10,578 nucleotides of DNA from NCBI GenBank assembly GCA_910589185.1, contig CAJUSU010000023.1, forward strand, positions 1-10,578. The letters are read 5' to 3'. Below, in pieces: positions 1-6,164 of the stretch; position 1 is the first letter of the stretch, and every line of letters begins with the position of its first letter. This DNA comes from an uncultured Clostridia bacterium (lineage in GTDB: Bacteria; Bacillota; Clostridia; TANB77; CAG-508). The notes under the pieces are model-generated. The model did not search any database and was not told where the DNA came from. It saw only the letters and a program-made list of their open reading frames with translations. A program made the translations under genes and the position numbers.

Positions 1-1249
1 CATCTAAAACCAAAAATCCATAATAACGTAGTTCATAAATATAGTCTATGATTTCTTGCTTTGTTTGTGCTTTTGCTGTTTTGATTTGGAAACATTCTAA
101 AAATATGCTACAAAACTCGGCAATTTTTAGCCTTCTATCTACTTTTTGTTCTAAGTCTAGAGAAGTTAAAAACTTTACTTTTTCTTCTATTTCTTGTTTT
201 CTTGTTACATATCCTTTTGGTTCGATTAAACTATTACATTCTTTCATTTGTTTTAAAAGTTCTTCTCTTTCATTGTTCAGTCTATCTACCAAATGGCTAA
301 TACTAAATATCTTTTCTTTATTGGGCAGTTTGCTATTTCTTTTCTCGTATTCTTTTCTTAGCAATTCTTTATTATTTAGCATTTTATCAATTTCTTCAAT
401 TTGCTTTGTATATTTCTTTTTTTCTTTTGTCTTTTGTTCTAAAAATTTCTCTTTATTTTCTAAACTTTTGAGTTCACTTTCTAACTCTTTTGTTTTCTCT
501 TTCCAAAACTTATATTGTTCTTCATTTTTAGAAGCTACCATATCAATTGCTAGTTTGCAAAATAGGGAAATAAATTCCTCTGCTCTTTTTTCGCCAAAGT
601 TTTCTTTGATATATGCTTTTAGTAAATCTATATAATCTGCTAAATTGCTATCATTTTGAAGCCATTTTTGTATAAATTCATTTCCTACTAAATATAGCAA
701 AGTCTGAAAAATAATATTGCTTTCAAAATCTTGAATTTCCTTTAAAACAATATCCCATGACCAACCATTAAAGTCTCTGATTACTTCTAATTGATTCATA
801 CGGCTTCCTATGTTTAATAATTCTGAAATGGCAGTTTGCAAATCCTGCTTTTCTTGCGGTATACAAACTGCTGCTTCAGATAATTTTAAAATGCACTCCA
901 TTACCAACAATTCATTTGCTATAGCAATAATTCTTTTATTTTCTTCTATGATATATTTTACATCTTTTTCTTTTAATATATTACTTGCTTCTGAATTAAA
1001 TTCTGCCACAATAATTTCTTCACAATTTTCTTGTATCATCTGGAATAAATTTTCAATAAATTCATTTTTAGTAGGTACTTCCACTTTTGTTTTTTCATAA
1101 TCTGGATAGCCATTTTCAATTTTATAGAGCATGCTTAAAAGAAGATTTTTTGTATCTAGTGAGAACTGCTTTTTCTCTAAAATCTTCTCTAAGCGATTGG
1201 TATAATCCTTCATATTGAATTTTTCAAAAATTTGCTTTTTCTTTTCCAT
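1..1249 (-). CDS. Uncharacterised coiled-coil protein, 3' end beyond the window
   Basis: This reading frame is open from an ATG at 1249 to the left edge: 416 codons with no stop, so the C-terminus is missing. I do not recognise the family and assign no function. The protein is Lys/Glu-rich and appears mainly helical. Residues 1-235 look like a folded helical region with a distinctive NGWSWDI stretch at about 161-167. Residues about 240-345 are strongly charged with heptad-like spacing and probably form a coiled coil. There is no signal peptide, membrane segment, P-loop or zinc motif. The chosen ATG has AAAAAGG five bases upstream. An in-frame ATG at 1264 would add five residues but lacks a Shine-Dalgarno. 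It begins 31 bases after the ftsK stop with no terminator between, so it is probably co-transcribed with ftsK. That is the only hint of its role. Base composition matches its neighbours. Confidence 0.85.
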   Translation of the reverse strand, partial: MEKKKQIFEKFNMKDYTNRLEKILEKKQFSLDTKNLLLSMLYKIENGYPDYEKTKVEVPTKNEFIENLFQMIQENCEEIIVAEFNSEASNILKEKDVKYIIEENKRIIAIANELLVMECILKLSEAAVCIPQEKQDLQTAISELLNIGSRMNQLEVIRDFNGWSWDIVLKEIQDFESNIIFQTLLYLVGNEFIQKWLQNDSNLADYIDLLKAYIKENFGEKRAEEFISLFCKLAIDMVASKNEEQYKFWKEKTKELESELKSLENKEKFLEQKTKEKKKYTKQIEEIDKMLNNKELLRKEYEKRNSKLPNKEKIFSISHLVDRLNNEREELLKQMKECNSLIEPKGYVTRKQEIEEKVKFLTSLDLEQKVDRRLKIAEFCSIFLECFQIKTAKAQTKQEIIDYIYELRYYGFLVLD

Positions 1250-1280
1250 ATGTACCTTTTTCATTAGTTAAAATTCTATT

Positions 1281-3752
1281 CTAATTTTGAACATCTGCAT
1301 TATTTTCAGTAGATGCATTTTGTGCCATTTTTAATTCTTGCCATCTTTCTTTAGTCATTAATACTTCACGTGGTTTACTTCCTTGATACCCTGAAATAAC
1401 ACCTCTTTCTTCCATTTGGTCAATAATTCTTCCTGCTCTTGCGTACCCCACTTTAAATCTTCTTTGAATAAAAGAAGTGGATGCTTGTTTTGTTTCTACA
1501 ACAGTGTCAATAGCTTCCATTAAGAATGGGTCTGTTCCATCATCATCTGCTTGCTCTGATTCTAAGTCTTTTTCTTTATCTGTCTTATTCGAATTTTCAA
1601 TTTGCTCGATAATATCTTCGTTATAGGTTACTTCCCCTTCTGCTTTGATGAAGTCTACTATCTTTTCTACCTCTGCGTCTGATACGAATGCACCTTGTAC
1701 TCTAGTAGGCTTTGGAGCACCTGCTGGGTAGAATAACATATCACCTTTTCCTAATAACTTCTCTGCACCTGCCATATCTAAAATCGTTCTAGAGTCTACT
1801 TGTGATGATACAGAAAAGGCAATTCTAGATGGAATATTTGCTTTAATAATACCTGTGATAACATCAACAGATGGTCTTTGTGTTGCAATCACTAAGTGCA
1901 TACCAGCTGCTCTTGCTTTTTGGGCTAAACGACAAATAGAATCTTCTACATCTTTTGGTGATACCATCATCAAATCTGCTAACTCGTCTATAATGATAAC
2001 AATCTGTGGCAATGTCGCATTTCCTTCTTCTTTCTGCATTGCTTCATTATATCCTTTTAAGTCTCTTACCCCTTTAGTTGCAAATCTTTGATAACGGTCT
2101 TCCATTTCTTGTACTGCCCAAGCTAAAGCCCCTGCTGCTTTTTTAGGGTCTGTTACTACTGGAATTAATAAATGTGGTATTCCGTTATAAACTGATAACT
2201 CTACAATTTTTGGGTCCACCATTAATAATTTTGCTTCACTTGGTTTTGCTTTGTATAAAATACTAGAAATTAAAGTATTAATACAAACACTCTTACCAGA
2301 ACCTGTTGCACCTGCAATTAAAACGTGAGGCATTTTAGCGATATCTGTTACAACTGCTTGTCCTGCTACATCTTTTCCAAGCCCAAATGCTAATTTAGAT
2401 TTATGGTCAATGAATTTGTCATCTTCAATAATCTCTCTAAAATGTACCATTTCATTTTCTTTGTTTGGTATTTCAATACCTACTGCTTGTTTTCCTGGAA
2501 TAGGTGCTTCAATACGAATACTTTCTGCTGCTAAATTTAGAGCAATATCATCTGCTAAGTTAGCAATTTTGCTAACGCGAACCCCCTCTGCTGGTTTTAA
2601 TTCATATCTTGTAATTGCTGGTCCTACTGAAACGTCCTCAACTTTTGCAGATACTCCAAAACTGTACAATGTCTTTTGTAATTGTGTTGCTGTGTCTGCT
2701 ACTGATTTTTTGCTTCCTCTATTTGCTTTTTTCTCCGGTTCACTTAATAATTGTACTGGTGGAAATTCATAGTTTTCATCTTCTACTGTTACAGTATGTT
2801 CTAGCTGTAATATTTCTTTTGTTTTATCTTCTTTTTGTTCTTCTACTTGTTTAAATAAATTTGCTTCCAAAACGTCTGGTGAACTTGGTTCTGGTTTTAA
2901 TTCTTCAACAGCTGCTGTTTGTCCACCTTTTAACTTTTTCTTACCAAAGAATGGAATCTCTAACTCATCATTTGTATGGTCATATTTTCCTTCTTCATTC
3001 AAATTAATGGTTAATTGGTCTTCAAATTGAGCTGCTAATTTTTCTGCTTCTGCTTTTTCACGCAAACGTCTTTCTTTCTTTGTCTCTCTTGGCGGTTCCT
3101 CATCATCTAAATCTATTTGTGGAAGTTTTCTTGATTTCACTACTTTTTCTCTTCTAGCTAATCTTGCTTCTTCATACGCTTCCCTTTGTTCCCTTCTTTC
3201 TTCTTTTCTTTCATCTGCTCCTTCTAAGAAATTAGCAATCATTTCTGCTGGTTTCATGTCAAAAATGAATACTAGTAAAATAATAGAGATTCCAATCGTT
3301 AGAATGGAAGCACCTACTGTTCCTAGCATTTTAATTAAAGGAACTGCTACAGCACCACCTATGACTCCACCACCCACATCTTTTGTTCCATCATAATAGC
3401 AATCTTCCATAATATCTGAAAATTCTCTATTTACATTAATATGTCCACTAAAAATGCTAAGCATAGCTGCTATACAAATTAGAAATATTCCATATTGCAT
3501 TAATTTGTGTGTCATAAAATATCTATCATTACGTGTCATAGAAATAGCAATTAATAACATTCCAATTGGGATTACATATTTAATGAATCCCATTACACCA
3601 CCTAGCATTGGACTTAATTTTGCACCAATACTTCCTGATTTAGTATATATCAAAATCATTAATAATATACTAAGTAGTACTAAAACAACTACTGCTATAT
3701 TGACATCTACTTTACCACTTTTCTTCTTTTTCTTTCCACGCTTTGTTGCCAC
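1281..3752 (-). CDS. ftsK: DNA translocase FtsK/SpoIIIE
   Basis: ATP-driven, membrane-anchored dsDNA pump that clears chromosomal DNA through the closing septum and, in spore formers, into the forespore. The 823-residue product has the full family layout. A basic N-terminus is followed by about four membrane segments (roughly 17-36, 54-71, 86-102, 129-164). A charged, low-complexity linker spans about 175-345. The RecA-like motor has Walker A GATGSGKS at 481-488, Walker B ending in DE at 589-590 and an ATQRPSVDVITG motif at 623-634. A C-terminal winged-helix gamma domain (about 741-800) reads KOPS/SRS-type orienting sequences. The start is GTG, chosen because AGGAGG lies nine bases upstream and the sequence then reads directly into the usual basic head. 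Sequence alone does not separate FtsK from SpoIIIE use. It follows a small coiled-coil gene across a hairpin-bearing gap and precedes an unknown gene. Confidence 0.97.
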   Translation of the reverse strand: MATKRGKKKKKSGKVDVNIAVVVLVLLSILLMILIYTKSGSIGAKLSPMLGGVMGFIKYVIPIGMLLIAISMTRNDRYFMTHKLMQYGIFLICIAAMLSIFSGHINVNREFSDIMEDCYYDGTKDVGGGVIGGAVAVPLIKMLGTVGASILTIGISIILLVFIFDMKPAEMIANFLEGADERKEERREQREAYEEARLARREKVVKSRKLPQIDLDDEEPPRETKKERRLREKAEAEKLAAQFEDQLTINLNEEGKYDHTNDELEIPFFGKKKLKGGQTAAVEELKPEPSSPDVLEANLFKQVEEQKEDKTKEILQLEHTVTVEDENYEFPPVQLLSEPEKKANRGSKKSVADTATQLQKTLYSFGVSAKVEDVSVGPAITRYELKPAEGVRVSKIANLADDIALNLAAESIRIEAPIPGKQAVGIEIPNKENEMVHFREIIEDDKFIDHKSKLAFGLGKDVAGQAVVTDIAKMPHVLIAGATGSGKSVCINTLISSILYKAKPSEAKLLMVDPKIVELSVYNGIPHLLIPVVTDPKKAAGALAWAVQEMEDRYQRFATKGVRDLKGYNEAMQKEEGNATLPQIVIIIDELADLMMVSPKDVEDSICRLAQKARAAGMHLVIATQRPSVDVITGIIKANIPSRIAFSVSSQVDSRTILDMAGAEKLLGKGDMLFYPAGAPKPTRVQGAFVSDAEVEKIVDFIKAEGEVTYNEDIIEQIENSNKTDKEKDLESEQADDDGTDPFLMEAIDTVVETKQASTSFIQRRFKVGYARAGRIIDQMEERGVISGYQGSKPREVLMTKERWQELKMAQNASTENNADVQN

Positions 3753-3761
3753 GTTTTCATT

Positions 3762-3767
3762 CCTCCT
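3762..3767 (-). promoter_or_regulatory. Ribosome binding site that fixes the GTG start of ftsK
   Basis: A perfect AGGAGG lies nine bases before GTG at 3752. An ATG at 3760 is only one base from this motif and is out of frame; it opens a 17-codon frame that stops early. The GTG is therefore the better start. Confidence 0.8.
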
Positions 3768-3774
3768 ACAAAAT

Positions 3775-3824
3775 AAGAGGTCAGAAATTGGAAATCAACG
3801 ACTTAACTTCCTCTTTCTGACCCC
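3775..3824 (-). promoter_or_regulatory. Hairpin with alternative pairing in the ftsK leader
   Basis: On the transcribed strand GGTCAGAAA (3822-3814) pairs perfectly with TTTCTGACC (3787-3779), nine base pairs. Inside, after a 2x2 internal loop, GGAAGU (3811-3806) pairs with AUUUCC (3795-3790), leaving a loop of ten. A second pairing is possible and would break the first: AAGAGG (3815-3810) with CCUCUU (3780-3775). The stem ends 11 bases before the ftsK Shine-Dalgarno and is followed by UCUUAUUUU, a poor U-tract. It could be an attenuator, an mRNA processing or stabilising hairpin, or a weak terminator. The pairing is seen; the role is inferred. Confidence 0.5.
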
Positions 3825-3831
3825 CAAAACT

Positions 3832-4269
3832 CTATTTAAGTTCATTTCTATTTTCTTGAATTACTTTTAAAGCATTTTGCAGTGCTTCTTCTATATTAGA
3901 TAAAAGACTATCTGCATAATCTTTTGTTCCTTTTGAAATTTCACGAGACATTTCATTTGCTGTTTCAATAATTTCAACCTTTTTTTCATAAGCTTTTCTA
4001 GTTATCTCATGTTCATCTATCATGGAAATAATTCTATTTTCTGCTTCTTTAATAATTTCATCTGCTTCGTTTTGAGCCTCAACTAATATACGTTGCCTTT
4101 CTTCTTTTACCCATTTTGCTTGTTTTAATTCCTCTGGCAACTTCAATCTTATTTCTTTTATAATATCTAATATTTCTTCTTTATCTACAACAGATTTACC
4201 AGAAAAAGGTACATTTCTGCTCTTTTCTAGCATATCTTCTAAAGTTTCTAACAAAGTAAATATTTCCAT
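3832..4269 (-). CDS. Small coiled-coil protein of the Clostridia 'ATPase'-labelled family
   Basis: The 145-residue product is almost entirely helical. An N-terminal part (about 1-45, with an LEKSRNVPFSGKSVVDKEEIL stretch from 14) leads into a conserved-looking LPEELKQAKWVKEERQRI segment (44-61). A long amphipathic coiled coil follows (about 60-140), with repeated EA-D-I spacing like that of ATP synthase b subunits and DivIVA. From memory, databases often call this Clostridia family 'ATPase' or ATP-synthase-b-like, but there is no Walker motif and no membrane segment, so that name should not be read as a function. The ATG at 4269 has AAAGGGG seven bases upstream. It follows rsmD by 58 bases. 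In related genomes it commonly sits near rsmD and coaD; no coaD is present here. Function unknown. Confidence 0.8.
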   Translation of the reverse strand: MEIFTLLETLEDMLEKSRNVPFSGKSVVDKEEILDIIKEIRLKLPEELKQAKWVKEERQRILVEAQNEADEIIKEAENRIISMIDEHEITRKAYEKKVEIIETANEMSREISKGTKDYADSLLSNIEEALQNALKVIQENRNELK

Positions 4270-4283
4270 TGTATTACCCCTTT

Positions 4284-4321
4284 CGATTTTTAAGACGCTT
4301 AGAATTTACTCTTTAAAATCG
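4284..4321 (-). repeat. Inverted repeat in the gap after rsmD
   Basis: CGATTTTTAAG (4284-4294) and CTTTAAAATCG (4311-4321) pair over 11 positions with one mismatch, around a 16-base loop. On the transcribed strand the 3' arm ends directly beside the AAAGGGG Shine-Dalgarno of the next gene, and no U-tract follows. It is therefore more likely a translation- or stability-related structure than a terminator. It is AT-rich and may be weak. Confidence 0.35.
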
Positions 4322-4327
4322 TTTATC

Positions 4328-4888
4328 TCATTTTTTGCTACTAATAAATAAAAGACTAACTCTTCCATATTTTCTAATATCATCTATTTGAATATTTAAG
4401 CCTTCTAATTCGAGTAATTCTCGCTTCTCATCATCGGTTTCTATAATTATGGTTCCTTTTTCTTTTAGTAAATCTAATAATAATATTCTTTTAATAGCAT
4501 CTATCGCATAATTAGCTTGATAAGGTGGATCTAAAAAGATAATATCAAATTGAATATTTTCTTGTTTTAGTTTTTCTAATGCTTTTCGATAATCTTTTGA
4601 CATTACGATAGCTTTTTGCGCTAATCTCGTCTTATCAAGGTTAGTATATATCATTTTAGTTGCTGCGTGATTGTTTTCACATAAATATGCTTTCTTGGCA
4701 CCTCTACTTAAAAATTCAATAGCAATAGCTCCACTTCCAGAAAATAAATCTAGAATAATCGTATCTTCTATTTTATTTTGTAAAATATTAAATAATGATT
4801 CTTTTACTCTATCTAAAGTTGGTCTTGTAGACAAACTTTCAATTGAATTTAATTTTGTGCCTCTTGCTATTCCACTAATTACTCTCAT
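4328..4888 (-). CDS. rsmD: 16S rRNA (guanine966-N2)-methyltransferase RsmD
   Basis: Uses S-adenosylmethionine to methylate N2 of G966 (E. coli numbering) of 16S rRNA in the small subunit. The 186-residue product has the normal family length and opens with the typical MRVISGIARGTKL. TRPTLDRVKESLFNIL follows at about 21-36. The SAM-binding motif LDLFSGSGAIAIEFLSRGA lies at about 46-64, and the catalytic DPPY motif of amino-methyltransferases at 120-123. The frame is open upstream to a TTG at 4933, but that codon lies between the -35 and -10 boxes of the promoter and has no ribosome site. The ATG at 4888 has AGAGG four bases upstream and yields the family N-terminus. It is first in its transcription unit, ahead of the small coiled-coil gene and ftsK. 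Confidence 0.95.
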   Translation of the reverse strand: MRVISGIARGTKLNSIESLSTRPTLDRVKESLFNILQNKIEDTIILDLFSGSGAIAIEFLSRGAKKAYLCENNHAATKMIYTNLDKTRLAQKAIVMSKDYRKALEKLKQENIQFDIIFLDPPYQANYAIDAIKRILLLDLLKEKGTIIIETDDEKRELLELEGLNIQIDDIRKYGRVSLLFISSKK

Positions 4889-4913
4889 AATACCTCTAGT
4901 ATGATATATACTT

Positions 4914-4941
4914 ATTTTATAGTTTTCTACCAATATGTCAA
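4914..4941 (-). promoter_or_regulatory. Housekeeping-type promoter for rsmD and downstream genes
   Basis: A perfect -35 TTGACA (4941-4936), a 16-base spacer and a -10 TAAAAT (4919-4914, five of six consensus bases) precede the rsmD ATG at 4888. This gives a leader of roughly 20 bases. The promoter sits just beyond the divIVA terminator, so it opens a new unit. Confidence 0.8.
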
Positions 4942-4952
4942 TAGTTTTAACG

Positions 4953-5006
4953 AAAATGTAACATTTTCTTAATGCTGTTGTAATATTGTTAATTCTTTGT
5001 AATATT
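4953..5006. repeat. Interrupted palindrome and TGTAAYATT repeats upstream of the rsmD promoter
   Basis: AAAATGT-A-ACATTTT (4953-4967) is an odd palindrome 11 bases upstream of the -35 box. It contains TGTAACATT (4957). Two further copies, TGTAATATT, lie at 4979-4987 and 4998-5006. Start-to-start distances are 22 and 19, near two helical turns. The same motif recurs upstream of the sepF promoter. It could be a regulator site, an AT-rich UP element or composition-driven chance. Confidence 0.4.
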
Positions 5007-5008
5007 GC

Positions 5009-5039
5009 AAAAACTGCTATGAAAAAGATAGCAGTTTTT
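5009..5039 (-). terminator. Intrinsic terminator after divIVA
   Basis: A 12-bp perfect stem, AAAAACTGCTAT (5009-5020) and ATAGCAGTTTTT (5028-5039), has a 7-base loop. It starts four bases past the divIVA stop. On the minus strand the T-run is five bases long. The plus-strand sequence after the stem is also T-rich, so it could act in both directions, though no plus-strand gene needs it. Confidence 0.85.
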
Positions 5040-5042
5040 TAT

Positions 5043-5492
5043 TTAATCTTTATTTGATTCCTTTAGAAGTTCTAATTGTGAAATTAAAAGTGATTCCATT
5101 TTTGCTCTGTATACATCTAATTGTTTCTCTAAATCTTCTAAAGTCTTTTTCTTGAGTATAATATCTTGATCTAGTGCTCTTGCTGTTTGTCTAGCGTCTC
5201 CTTGTGCATCTAATAATATTTTGTCAGCTTCTTTTTGAGCAGCCTTTTTAATATCATCTGCTGCAAGTTGTGCCATAACTAAAGTATTTTGCAAGGTACT
5301 TTCTATTCCTTTGTATTTTTCTACATTCTCTTGTAATTCTTCCATTTTGTTCTTACTTTCAGCAACTTCTTTATATAATTTTTCGTAATCTTCTGTTAAT
5401 TCATCTAAGAAATCGTCTACTTCTTCGACACTGTAACCATTCATCATTTGTTTTGAAAATTTCTTATTTTCAATGTCCAAAGGTGTAAGCAT
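5043..5492 (-). CDS. divIVA: DivIVA-family cell-division / polarity coiled-coil protein
   Basis: Peripheral membrane coiled-coil protein that gathers at curved membrane (septum, poles) and recruits other division or envelope proteins. The 149-residue product has the family head LTPLDIENKKFSKQMMNGYSVEEVDDFLDEL (from residue 2). A first coiled coil (about 25-60) and a second, longer one (about 65-145) follow, the latter with an A-EADKIL-A pattern. It matches the usual short Clostridia DivIVA. The tip loop reads QMMNGY where B. subtilis has SFRGY, so the Phe-Arg pair used there for membrane contact is replaced. The ATG at 5492 is preceded by AGGAGGAGG. It follows sepF by 49 bases and is ended by a strong terminator, so sepF-divIVA appears to be a complete two-gene unit. 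Confidence 0.93.
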   Translation of the reverse strand: MLTPLDIENKKFSKQMMNGYSVEEVDDFLDELTEDYEKLYKEVAESKNKMEELQENVEKYKGIESTLQNTLVMAQLAADDIKKAAQKEADKILLDAQGDARQTARALDQDIILKKKTLEDLEKQLDVYRAKMESLLISQLELLKESNKD

Positions 5493-5541
5493 ATTATCCT
5501 CCTCCTAAAATTTGTATAAAAAAGTTTTTACAAGAAATCTT

Positions 5542-6036
5542 TTATTGATTATTGTTATTTCTTAACCAAGAAACAGATAATTTGTTTTTGATTTCATCTC
5601 TTGCAGTATCATTTTCAATGTCATAATTAAATGGCGCAATTAATACAATAGAGTTAGAAATTTTTTGCATGTGTCCGTCTAATGCATGTACAGCTCCTGA
5701 TACAACATCTATAATTCTTCTTGCAACATCTTTATTTACATATTCTAAATTAACTATGACTGATTTTTTTTGTTTTAATAAATCACAAATACTAGCAGCT
5801 TGTTCAAAATTAGTTGGTTGAGAAATTACCATTTTTACTTGTTGTACTTGAGGCATATTAACAACTTTATTGTTTCTTCTTCCCCATAGTCTTCTCTCTT
5901 CTGGTTGTTCCTCTTCTTCATCATCATAGTTTTCTAATTCTTCATCATCATAGTTTTCTAATTCTTCATCATCACGTTCTTCTGCTGGGTCCATTCCAAA
6001 TAATCCCCATACTTTTTCCATAATAGCTCCTGCCAT
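5542..6036 (-). CDS. sepF: Cell division protein SepF
   Basis: Membrane-tethered FtsZ partner that aligns and anchors FtsZ filaments at mid-cell. The 164-residue product starts with an amphipathic helix, MAGAIMEKVWGLFGM, matching the known SepF membrane anchor. An acidic linker (about 19-48) contains a tandem octapeptide repeat. The SepF core spans roughly 58-140 (VVNMPQVQQVKMVISQP, then a KKSVIVNLEYV strand, a DVARRIIDVVSGAVHALDG helix and an NSIVLIAPFNYDI strand). The length is typical. The ATG at 6036 has AGGAGGG seven bases upstream. It is the first gene after a clear promoter and precedes divIVA directly. The commonly adjacent ylmG and ylmH are not between them. Confidence 0.95.
   Translation of the reverse strand: MAGAIMEKVWGLFGMDPAEERDDEELENYDDEELENYDDEEEEQPEERRLWGRRNNKVVNMPQVQQVKMVISQPTNFEQAASICDLLKQKKSVIVNLEYVNKDVARRIIDVVSGAVHALDGHMQKISNSIVLIAPFNYDIENDTARDEIKNKLSVSWLRNNNNQ
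5914..5974 (-). repeat. 24-bp tandem repeat inside sepF
   Basis: About 2.5 nearly identical copies of a 24-bp unit are present (matching registers begin at 5919, 5943 and 5967). They encode DDEELENY twice and then a diverged DDEEEEQP (residues 22-45). The period is a multiple of three, so gain or loss of units would keep the frame. Confidence 0.9.
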
Positions 6037-6079
6037 CTTATAACCCTCCTAAAATTCTGTCTTTTGTTTTATCGTTTAT

Positions 6080-6108
6080 AGTATCTAACTTTTTTGCTTT
6101 CTTGTCAA
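6080..6108 (-). promoter_or_regulatory. Housekeeping-type promoter for sepF-divIVA
   Basis: A perfect -35 TTGACA (6108-6103), a 17-base spacer and a -10 GATACT (6085-6080, four of six consensus bases) lie 44 bases before the sepF ATG. The gap between the HlyD-like stop and this promoter contains no convincing terminator, so read-through from upstream is also possible. Confidence 0.7.
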
Positions 6109-6143
6109 TACTTTTTTTGTTTTTAATACGATTTTAATATTTC

Positions 6144-6163
6144 TGTAACATTTTTGTAATATT
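6144..6163. repeat. TGTAAYATT repeat pair upstream of the sepF promoter
   Basis: TGTAACATT (from 6144, extending as TGTAACATTTTT) and TGTAATATT (6155-6163) start 11 bases apart. The first copy lies 35 bases beyond the -35 box. The 11-mer TGTAACATTTT is identical to the one at 4957-4967 upstream of rsmD. The function is unproven. Confidence 0.35.
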
Positions 6164-6164
6164 T

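Noticed and set aside
48..635. Plus-strand open stretch of 195 codons
   Set aside because: It is antisense to the well-supported minus-strand coiled-coil gene, is Ser/Phe/Leu-rich as expected for the reverse of Lys/Glu-rich coding sequence, and has no ribosome site.
3707..3760. Short out-of-frame ATG frame starting at 3760 over the ftsK start
   Set aside because: Only one base separates it from the AGGAGG, it encodes 17 basic residues and it stops. The GTG at 3752 explains the ribosome site better.
3753..3831. Possible ftsK promoter TTGATT-17-TATTTT inside the leader hairpin
   Set aside because: Both boxes match poorly, and the -10 box lies at the base of the hairpin. AT-rich sequence gives such matches often.
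5512..5533. Small inverted repeat TTGTA/TACAA between sepF and divIVA
   Set aside because: It is a five-pair AT-rich stem with an A/T-run interior and no U-tract. It is too weak to call a terminator or regulator.
6109..6164. Possible terminator after the HlyD-like gene
   Set aside because: Only A/T pairing (AATATT arms) is available, with no GC-containing stem, so I do not call a terminator here.
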